From Eublepharis macularius (Eukaryota > Chordata > Lepidosauria > Squamata > Eublepharidae), in contig NC_072790.1 in NCBI RefSeq assembly GCF_028583425.1, positions 210,406,897 to 210,470,896 of the forward strand: a DNA stretch of 64,000 nucleotides. Reading direction: 5' to 3'. Position 1 is the first letter of the stretch; each line of letters begins with the position of its first letter. Shown piece by piece: positions 55,346 to 64,000 of this stretch. Position numbers and translations under genes: made by a program. The notes below the pieces were generated by a model that saw only the letters and a list, made by a program, of their open reading frames with translations, was not told the origin of the DNA and did not search any database.

Positions 55346-55469
55346 ACACGATATAAAAATTATCTTTATAAATCAAATATATGATTACATCATAGAGTGC
55401 TTTTTTAAGGGGGAGTAGTATTTTATAAATATGTATGTGCAAACTGGTAATAATAATAATAACAACAGT

Positions 55470-56690
55470 AACAACAACACAACTTTCAGCTTATATACTG
55501 CCCTTCAGGACAACTTAACTCTCACTCAGAGCAATTTACAAAGTGCGTTATCCTTATCTTCACGACAATCACCCTGTGATTTGATAAAATGGACAGGATA
55601 ATGGTGTTTTATATGACTATGGCGGCTAGGATACTATATGCACAGTTGTGGAAGATAAAGGAGATACCAACGGTGGAAGATTGGATCTTGAAGACATTGA
55701 ATTTGGTGGAAATGGACAAACTTATGAGGAAATTACGAGAAAAAGTTGCGGAAGAATATATAATAAGTTGGGAGAAATTTAAGAATTATATGGAGAAAAA
55801 GTGGGACATTAAAGGGAAGGTGTGGTCTTTGGATACTTTTTAAGGGGAGGATAGTGCTCTTTTACTTTAACTGAATATAGAGATAGAAATTTTAATATTA
55901 TATTGGAAAAGAATAATATAGTTTGTGATAATATACCATGTTATAGTGATGTATTTTGTTATAATACATTTTGTTATAATACATTAGGTTATAATGTAAG
56001 ACAGGATCTATAGGGTAGGATTATACGATACACCAGATTATGATATATTGTAGGATATTATAATAAACGCCTAATTTAAGTTGTAAGAGGAAAAAATGAG
56101 ACAATATATCTTAAAGTAATATTGAAAATAACAATTTTGAATGTTATAGACATGGTATAGTAGATATATATTATTTTGGACATGGAATATTATAGATTAT
56201 ACTATTATAGATTATGTTATTATAGAGAGTGTATATGTAATAGAATATATGATTTATTACTAGAATATACTAGATACTATATAGTATTAAATATATGGTA
56301 TATATTGTTAGAATATATTATATGTTATTAGATAACTATGTTATATAGGGTCTAGGATGGTTAAGGATTATATACTAAAAGGTAGTAATAATGTAAATTA
56401 GATGAAGGGAATGGAAAACTGTTGGAAGTCAACGGAAAAGGGGTGGGTGGGGGATATTATTATATGGGGGTGACAAAATAATGTGTTGTATGTGTGAATT
56501 GATATAATGACCCATCCAATAATTTTATTTTTTTAAAAAAAAATTCACCCTGTGAGGTGGGTGGAGCTGTGAGAGTTCTGAGAAGCTGTGGCTGAGCCAA
56601 GGTCACCCAGCTGGCTTCAAGTGGAGGAGTGGGGAATCAAACCTGGTTCTCCAGATTAGAGTCCTGCCACTCTTAATGACGACAATGTGA
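55470..56690 (-). repeat. tRNA-derived SINE split by a truncated L1
   Basis: Body at 55490-55579 (CTTATATACTGCCCTTCAGGAC, GAGCAATTTACAAAGTGCG) and B-box/head side at 56545-56690 (GGGGAATCAAACCTGGTTCTCC, ATTAGAGTCCTGCCACTCTTAA). TCACCCTGTGA occurs on both sides of the L1. Confidence 0.8.
55580..56544 (+). mobile_element. 5'-truncated L1 LINE (965 bp)
   Basis: The first 263 bp are the end of ORF2 (55589-55843): FYMTMAARILYAQLWKIKEI, PTVEDWILKTLN, EMDKLMRKLRE, WEKFKNYMEKKWD. It is clearly homologous to the ORF2 end at 41720-41950 but of another subfamily. The very AT-rich 3' untranslated region follows, with TGGAAAACTGTTGGAAGTC at 56410 and a G-tract, then an A-run. An 11-bp duplication TCACCCTGTGA flanks it (55569-55579, 56545-56555). 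The frame is open to its stop, so the insertion is fairly young. Confidence 0.9.
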
Positions 56691-56694
56691 GTGA

Positions 56695-57865
56695 ATTTGG
56701 GAGGAAATGAACACTGCAGAACTGAACCTGTTCCTATTCTGGAAACAATTGTTGAATTTCTTATAGCAATATTGGAATTTAAGGATGTGTGGGACACAAT
56801 GCAAAATGATATCCAGAAAAATAAAGGAATATAATAAAGAAAATCCACTAATCATCAGAGTCTTTGTGATAAGATGCATTGATTTCTTTTTAAAAGAAAT
56901 AAATGTCTAGGGAAACGAGAAAGGCAAATTCTGTCTTTTTGAGAGGTCCTTTTCAAAGTGTATAACTTCCAGCTGTTTTCAGGAGACATTGCCATGGAGT
57001 TCTCTGATACCAATGTCATCCCCAAAGGTGGACAAAGTTGCAGCAACAAGCTTGGACCTCTTCCTTCACTGTGGTTGATGCTAAAATATCTTGACAATCC
57101 TGTCAAAGCCTGAGCAGGGCCATAAACTTTCTCTTCTGTGATTTCACCTTTTTATTATGTTTGAGAGCTTTGTTCCACTCTAGTAGCCTGTGGCAATGTA
57201 CTGGGAAGATGAGACTTTAGCAAAATATCGAACACTCAAAAGATGTGTCAGAATTGCATTGAAAGATCTTTTTTTTTTTTGCTTGATTTGTAAGGGTAAA
57301 ATGAAGTGAAATGTATTCAAAGAGTCTACAGGAGACAGTGGCATGTTATACTCTATTTAGGAAATATACTGGCAAGGCAGGATCAGAAAAAACATGCCAA
57401 AATTCTGTATGCAAGCCAAAAATTTTGTATTGTATTTTCTCACTTGCTTAAATTATTTGTGTGCAGAAGAGATCATCTAAATCTTAATTTTGTTTCCATT
57501 TGCACCATAGCATAAAAACATAGGAACTGCCATGCAAGGTAGAATGGAATGCCGCAGTATCACATTCTAAAAAGTTCAAATTCCATAAATATTAGGGAAG
57601 ATAAGTATTTTAAACCAACAAAAGGATTGCAATCAATTTTTATGTCCCCCCTCCCCACAGAAGTGGTGATTCGGTGTGCACAGTTAAGCTTATTACTTAA
57701 GACTGATTAGGTCAATATTTGATCTGTGCATTTGAACTGGGCAAAAATACTAGGTTAATTCTTGTGAACAAGGAATGATGTACATTCAAGATGAATGTAC
57801 ATGCAATGCATGACCGTAATTTGTGGATTTCAAATCTTGGGTTCATGTGAAAATCGCATCTTACT
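56695..57865. other. No gene seen
   Basis: Unique AT-rich sequence with a T-run at 57270. CATAAAAACATAGGAACTGCCATG near 57512 resembles a CR1 3' octamer end, too short to call. A small inverted repeat around ATGTACATTCAAGATGAATGTACAT sits at 57778. Confidence 0.4.
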
Positions 57866-57867
57866 TT

Positions 57868-58654
57868 GCCCCCCCCCCCAAATCTGGAATGAAGACACGG
57901 ACATGTATATTGGGAACTAAAGGCCAATTTTATTTTGGCAACAACAGAACATTAACATAACATGGCAAGGGCCTAACTAGCGGTACAGGTCAAGCCCTGG
58001 GGCCCTTGGACCTCTGCCTAGACCTGCCTGGGTGAGACCCTCTGCCCCGGGCACGAGGCATCCAAAGACATGGCTAGGACCCGGCCGGCCAGGCGTGTGG
58101 GACCTCGACCAAGCCTCTTAACCTCCCACCATCAAACGTGAGTGGCTGTACTTGTACAGGAGGCCCCACGCGGCAGTCTGTCCTCTCACCTGGCAACCGT
58201 CAAACAATACCAGTGATCCTGACAGACCCCACATTCCCCCTCAAATGAGGACATGCCAAGGGTGCTCACCGTCCTGCTCATTCTCCTAAACCCTAACCTG
58301 CCAGTGGGAAACCTATTTACAGCACCACCATAAGCCAATTACCACCTCCATACTGGAAGTACAAGGTAGGTGAAAAACTCCCCACCACTGGCCAATTGGT
58401 GGGGAGAAAAAATTCCTACCTGGCCCTGTATCAGCGACCGGCTAGACCTGTACTACCATAGGATGCGTGGGTGGGCCGAGCACGAGGCGACTGCTGGGGA
58501 TTGCTGGGGCGGAGCTGCCTTATATGCTCAGTGCTCCGCCCCTCCCCAGATCCCTGGATGGCCAGGAAGCACGCTCCGTGGCTTTTCCTCTCTTGGGGGA
58601 GCAATAAACGGCCCCCATCTTATAGCAGCTTTGCTGCCAGCTGGGACTGCCACA
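57868..58654 (-). mobile_element. LTR-like terminal repeat, copy 2
   Basis: On the minus strand it shows a GCATATAAGGCAG TATA-like box near 58515, the blocks shared with copy 1 (33415-43335), AAAATAAAAT near the 3' part and a terminal G-run (57868-57877). This copy is uninterrupted and gives the empty-site sequence for the hAT fold-back in copy 1. Solo LTR or DIRS-type terminal region are both possible; no internal part. Fossil. Confidence 0.55.
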
Positions 58655-58789
58655 TTAGTTGTTTAGTAAGACAACATTTAAGAAGGCAAAATATTTTTAA
58701 AAATTAATGGGAATGTTCCACATATGTGTAGGTTAAGATGGTTTTACTTTTTTGCCTGTGATTAACCAAGTGTGATGATTAACCAAAAG

Positions 58790-60610
58790 CTTCAAGGAAT
58801 TTTGCAAGTGGAGGAAGATGCTGATAATGATCAAGGTAATACTTATGATCTTCTTGCAAGGACAACATCAGCCATCATATAGTCTTTCCAGGCCATTTTA
58901 ACTCTGTTAAAGTATGTGTTTTGTTAGTTTTGGAATCACGCCTAACACTTCTATCACTATTGGAATAACTATTGTATGTTTCTTCCAGACATGTTGAACA
59001 TCAAACCATTAGATCTTAATATTTTGTAATCTTCTCAGTCTGTTTTTCCTCAATTTGACTGTCACCTCAATCAGTTTGACCATCTTTCAACCACAGTAAT
59101 GTCTGGAGTACTAATGTTATCTTCTTATTAGTTTAGATTTTGAAATCCAACAATATTTTAACTTTCTCATTTTGAACAACTTTCTCAGGTTTATGTTACC
59201 ACCAGTATTTCAAGGATGGTAGCTTGTACTTTTTGCATAAATTCCAATGCAGCATTGCAGCTATTTTATTATGGTGCTTTTTACAGTCAGTTTGCGCAAT
59301 TTTACTATACCCACTAATGAGATGGTCAACCGTTTCATCCACCTTGTTGTGTAATCTACACTTGCTGTCATTCATGGTCTTTTCAATTTTAGCTTTCATA
59401 TAATTTGTTCTTAATGTCTGATTTTGTGCAGCTAATATAAGTTCTTCTGTCTCGTTTTTAATAGCTTGTAATATACCCAAATATTTGCAGGTTTCTTCAT
59501 AGTCTAAGAGCCAAGCTACAAGTGACGCCTGACACAGGTTGGACACTTGTCAGCTTCCCTCAAGTTTTGATGGGAAATGTAGGCATCCTGGTCTTACAGC
59601 TTGGCTCTCCATTTAATGGAAGTTAACAGAACCCGCCCTCCCCCACACACACACATGCCCAGCAGAGGGGAAGGGGTGCCCAGTGAGAGCCCAACGCCTG
59701 CACTCCCCTCCTGACCGCATGTTCTCCCTCCTGTAGACTGCCACTCTGTAAACTTCCATTAAATGGAGAGCCAAGCTGCAAGACCAGAACACCTATATTT
59801 CTCATCAAAACTTGAGGGAAGCTGACAAGTGTTCAATCTGTGTCAGGCGTCACTTGTAGCTTGGCTCTAAGCTTTTGATTCTGTTTGTATCCACAAGTTG
59901 TATTCCATCTGATTCAATAATCTTCCCTCGTTTTATTGATAACATTGCACATTTTTTTCAGTTCCATAGTTATATCTTGGGTAAATATTCAAACTGTATG
60001 CACCAGAGACTTGATTTCCTCTTTAGATTTTCTGTATAATTTAAGGTCATCCATATATAGCAAATGCAACATTTTCCCTGCTCCCTTTGATATTTCATAT
60101 CTTGAATGTGTTTTATTCGGTTGTTAGAAGTATCATAGAAATGGCAATAAAGATGACAGGATCCCCTTGAAATATTCCATGTCTGATACTGACACATCCT
60201 ACTTCTACTCTATTCGCTGTCAGTATTGTGCACCATTTCTTCATTGTTGCTGACAAGAACTTTCAAATATTGCTGCTGACTCCAAACATTTCTAATGTTT
60301 TTTCAATACCTGAATGCAGCACAGAGTCTCCTTTTGCAATTTTAATACCATTTTGTTAATAAGTAACCGATCTTTTATTCTATTAGACTTTGGACAGGTT
60401 TTTGCTGTTGTTGTTGTTCCTTTGGTAAGAGGTCTTTATCAATTAGATGCTGTTGAACTGCATCAGCAATTAATCCAGTTAACAGTTTAAACAATGTTGG
60501 CAGGTAAGTAATTAGTTGATAATTATTAATAAATTATCGATCAATAATTAATAATTAATTATCAACGGTAGCTGATTGCAGCATGATATTAAATGCTGTG
60601 CTAACCTTGA
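58790..60610 (-). mobile_element. R4/Dong-like LINE remnant
   Basis: Minus-strand pieces: QQHLIDKDLLPK near 60440, the reverse-transcriptase box as LLYMDDLKLYRKSKEEIKSL at about 60010-60065, YLGILQAIKNETEE near 59450, the finger-like CRLHNKVDETVDHLISGYSK with HHNKIAAMLHWNLCKKY (59230-59360), and an end like the restriction-like-endonuclease LINEs (VIPIVIEVLGVIPK-type) near 58940-59010. Frames are broken at many places. A fold-back element (59509-59866) interrupts it. Clade call from recalled motifs. Confidence 0.6.
59509..59866. mobile_element. Fold-back element (GCCAAGCTACA family), copy 2 (358 bp)
   Basis: Inverted arms of about 120 bp start AGCCAAGCTACAAGTGACG at both ends; the inner part holds GCTTGGCTCTCCATTTAATG and its inverse. 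The unpaired centre is about 110 bp and C-rich. CTAAG flanks both sides (59504-59508, 59867-59871). The ends match the 9895-10010 element (GCCAAGCTACA then TGACG). It inserted into the R4-like LINE. Confidence 0.8.
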
Positions 60611-60611
60611 G

Positions 60612-63170
60612 TGTAGTTTATTTACTTTATTTGTACCCCATTTTTCTCAACAAGAATGGTATATATGAGATAATAGAATACACAGTCTTCACCTAGTAAA
60701 ACGGAATGATAAAGATTTGGGAAAAATTAAAGATCTTTAAGTTAACTGCTTTACAGTAGGGTAAAAATACAAGATATTGAAATATAAACAGGATAGTGCT
60801 ATATCTAGAGAAAGAATAGGAAATGTTGCAGCTGTTAAATGGAATGTCTGTGTATTTGTTTGTATATATAATGTTTGATTCATGCAATATTTATATGTAA
60901 ATTGTAGGCTTTTATATTTTTCAAAGTTGTTTGATAAAAAAAAACCAATAAAGAATGATCTGCAGCTAGCATACCATACTGTTCCTGGTGAGTAGGTTAT
61001 ATAGAAGCTGCCCATTCACGTGATGAGAAATAACCACTGGTACAGAATGAAAGGCCTTCATATAATGCCTCATTTATAAATTTGAAGGCCCAGAGCAATC
61101 AATAAACCCTTTCCTAAAGACTTATTCCTGATGACAATTGGTCTGTTAATAGCCATTTATATTCATATTTCTCATATCTAGCCCTAGAGCTGAGCTTAAC
61201 TGTTAGCCATCTCATCCACATTTTATTTCGTGAATGAAATTAAAAAAGTTATAGCTTTGAGCATTTTAGTGAGCCCATTCAAGTATCACAGACTGTACCA
61301 TTTCCTGTTCTTTTTATAACCATTTATTGTCCAGCTTAAGCCCATTTCTCCATTGTTTTGGATAGCAAGGAGTGCTTACACACTTTTTTATCCAATACAT
61401 TATTCAGTAGACAGTACTGTTTTTCATCAAATAATTCAATGAATGACTTTTCATCAGGTCTGGCCTGCGTTATAGATTAATCAAAAGATAATGGTAATGT
61501 TGGACAAGTTATTCATTCAGTCTAGTGTTTGACCACCACTGGACTACTAGAGGAATATCTCAATCTACTAAGTGCAATGAGTCCTTCAGATCTGAATTCA
61601 TGGAGCATAGTCTTGGTTCTTATGTTACCTGGGGAAGGAGCAGTATGGCACCTTCCCCTGGAGAGGATGTTGCTAGTGGTGATGTAAAAAAAATAAAAAT
61701 TAAGCATTCCTGGAAATGTGCTGCCCATCACATGCTTCACTGCTTTGCCCAGTAATGGTATTTTAAAGGCTGGCTTATACATGTTCAACTGAAGGGCAGA
61801 TAGGCATTTATGAGCTGTTATCTTACAACTGCAATCCATTCCACAGGATCTGCATGGTGTTTTCTGTTGCTCTTGCAGTTTTCATGGGTATCTTATGATC
61901 TTTAGAGCTGCAGTTTTATGGAATAAGGTTTAGTTTTCTTCGTGGCATACGCCTAATAATACTTTGATATGCATATAAATAACAATTATGCTCATGCACA
62001 ATTACCTTTCTGTGCATGTATCTAATAACATAATTTGAAGAATGATTAAACCTTAGCCCACTGAGCTGTGAAAGTATCAGCCTTCACTCACATGTCCTCC
62101 ATAAGTTTTATGGCCAAAGAAAGTGTTGGAGTAATGAGTCAGTCTTAACCACAGTCTCAGAGAAGAAGTAGAAGTGGCCATTGAAACTGAAATTTGGCTT
62201 GTGAACTAGAGGGTTTGGGGGAGTGGGGTCTAAGTGAATGTGGCTGTCAATGTGCTTTCAGATTCCTTTATTAGTTAAATCTTGCATTTAAAAAAAATAC
62301 AGAACCATTAATAGAGCCTTGCCTTAAAGTTATTCAGCTGTAGTCCATATCCAGCTGTTAGAGACTCACAACGGGGGAAAAAAACCCTTTGATTTGTTAT
62401 GGCCAAAACAAATTGGTTAGAGCCATGAGCAGAATTCCAATCATGCAAAAAGTTCTCCTCCCGTGTCTTAGAGCTGGAGCACCTTGAGTTCCTGAAGGTC
62501 AGGGTATCCCTGTAAACAGCCTGACACATCATTTGGGATATTGCACATAGAAGCTGCAAATTCTTCTTTCCATCCCCAATGTGTGTTATGTCTTGCATTT
62601 GCAGAAGAAGTTCTTGGCTCACACTCCAAGAGTAAGAAAAAGAGTTGGGATCAATATGTATACCTGCAGTGTGTGTACATGTATATGTTTATGCACGTAC
62701 ATACACACATAACTGTTAGTGTTAGCTGGATAAAAAAAATATGTTGCTCCATCAAGGTGAATATTGCCTCCCACTACACAATGGTGACTTCTTCAGCAAG
62801 ATAGAAAATGCTGCATTTGTTATTCCAGAAATCAAAGCCCACGAAAGCATCATTTCTGGTCCAGCTCTTTTTTTTTGGAAAGCCCTTGAATATAGAGAAA
62901 AATTACAACTGCTACAATGTCACCTTCTGTTGCTTCTACTGCCATATATTAATGGAAACATCTGTTGACACAAACAAGAATGGAACATAGCTTTGCTATT
63001 ATATTGTTTACAAATGTCCCAGTGTTGGGTTATGAAAAGGTGAGCTTGTGAAGTTCCCTTCAAGCAACATACCAAGGCTCTTTCCTTGGTGATCACATCT
63101 AGTGACTTTGATTGCAAATGGTGATCAAAATACCACCAAGGACAACTGGGAAATTTGAGGCAGCCCTTTT
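60612..63170. other. No gene seen; one possible old repeat
   Basis: AT-rich unique sequence. Frames at 61522-61839 overlap on both strands and show no family. A small AT-rich inverted repeat (GTTGATAATTATTAAT and its near complement) sits just before, at 60511-60565. Nothing else can be supported. Confidence 0.4.
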
Positions 63171-63171
63171 G

Positions 63172-63560
63172 TCAGGTCTGTTGCCCACAGTCCCTCCATC
63201 TTCACTTGATTTGCAATCATCCTCTGCATGAGTGTGTGTGTGTGTAGTTTTTCACACAGGCTGTCCAGCTCCTGGGAAGACAGCACGCTTATCTCGGATG
63301 GCTCGCCACAGAGGCCTTGAGACGGTTCCTGCCTATTCTCCCACTGACTATGCCCAGCTGGTTGGGCACTGAGGGTGGGGGGGCTCACAGGGAGGGACTG
63401 GAACTTTGTAGCAAGCATTCCATATGTCATTCTCAGCAAGAGTTCTGTGTACTGCCAGATGCTTTATTTTGCTTCTGTGTAATCTATGGGCATATATACG
63501 CTTTAGTTATGGTTTCCCAATAAAAAACCTTGATTCAAGAGAGCTTGGAGTTATGCAAGG
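63172..63560 (+). mobile_element. LTR-like sequence related to 49283-49700
   Basis: It starts TGTCAGGTCTG and follows the same order as the solo LTR: CATTCTCAGCAAG, then CAATAAAAAACCTTGATTCAAGAG, against CATTCTCAACAAAG, then CAATAAACCTTTTGGAATCAAGAA. A TATA-like GCATATATACG lies near 63490. The right end is not clear. Fossil. Confidence 0.5.
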
Positions 63561-63564
63561 CAGG

Positions 63565-64000
63565 AATCGGCTTCAATGTATCCTGTTTTCCATAGCCTGA
63601 AACCTGTCATTTCCAGTTGTTTAAGCGTATATACTTGGATTTCCTTATATACTTGGATTGGGACTTGTCCATCATTAGATTGCTGAGTATGGATGCTCAG
63701 TCCTCCACTGGTTCAGCTAACATTCTGCTTGCTGGCTGTGATCAGGGAGCTGATTGTTCATCAAACATTTCAGCTGTTCATGAGCAGCTTGAGCCTCTCC
63801 AGCAAGTTATGTTCCATTTATTCAAACAGTACCATGTAATTGGCAGCTTTGCATGTTCTCACACAGCCCGATGGGAGCCCCAATTTCTCACATATAAACA
63901 GACAATGACCTGTCATTGCTTTGCCTAAAAGGAAAGACTAAAAAAAATGTGGATTTTTAGAGAAAAGACAACTGGGGGCATGAAATAGGATTATAAAATT
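63565..64000. other. No gene seen
   Basis: Unique sequence up to the window edge. The 103-codon plus-strand frame at 63617-63928 has no recognisable family signature and lacks flanking splice or transposon context. Confidence 0.35.

Overview
The window reads as non-coding, repeat-packed DNA of a squamate reptile (lizard-type) genome. The evidence is the repeat set: CR1, L2-type, L1, RTE/BovB and R4/Dong-like LINEs; tRNA-derived SINEs, including a tRNA-Ala-derived family; Sauria/BovB-type 3' tails; hAT-type and palindromic miniature DNA transposons; fossil copia, DIRS-like and LTR sequences. No live host gene could be supported. The species cannot be named from sequence alone.

Layout. 1-9.5 kb: an L2 3' end carrying a miniature element, a small palindromic retroposon (962-1145), a possible LTR, and a CR1 split by a hAT element (4787-5442). 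9.5-19.2 kb: a CR1 split by a 116-bp palindrome, SINEs, the first ribozyme-bearing palindrome (11778-12082), two more miniature palindromes, and an L2-type LINE split by a second hAT copy (16736-17914) and a second ribozyme-bearing palindrome (18601-18948). 19.2-25.9 kb: mostly unique sequence with a possible decayed coding stretch (19780-20330), a hAT miniature element, SINEs and another L2. 25.9-29.5 kb: BovB, an LTR-like insert, and a copia fossil split by CR1. 30.8-31.1 kb: the third ribozyme-bearing palindrome.

33.4-43.3 kb is the most structured part. An LTR-like repeat was entered by a 3.4-kb fold-back hAT-type element, which was then entered by a full-length-type 5.7-kb L1 with an exact 18-bp target duplication. 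That L1 has ORF1, and an ORF2 that overlaps it by ATGA but carries one stop and an in-frame loss of about 165 codons. 45.8-48.1 kb holds a processed (intronless, polyadenylated) pseudogene of MFSD13A/TMEM180 inside a SINE. 49.3-49.7 kb is a clean solo LTR. 52.3-55.3 kb is a DIRS-like fossil. 55.6-56.5 kb is a 5'-truncated L1 inside a SINE. 57.9-58.7 kb is a second copy of the LTR-like repeat, and 58.8-60.6 kb an R4/Dong-like LINE split by a fold-back element.

The most interesting signal is a set of three short retroposons (305, 348 and 263 bp). Each is an inverted dimer of the same 3' end, centred at a different depth, with one arm 27-36 nt longer than the other and 12-14 bp target duplications. 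Each arm carries a hammerhead-ribozyme-like core. A fourth element of unrelated sequence (975-1131) has the same plan. This fits Penelope-like retroelement biology, but the assignment is an inference that needs structural and database tests.
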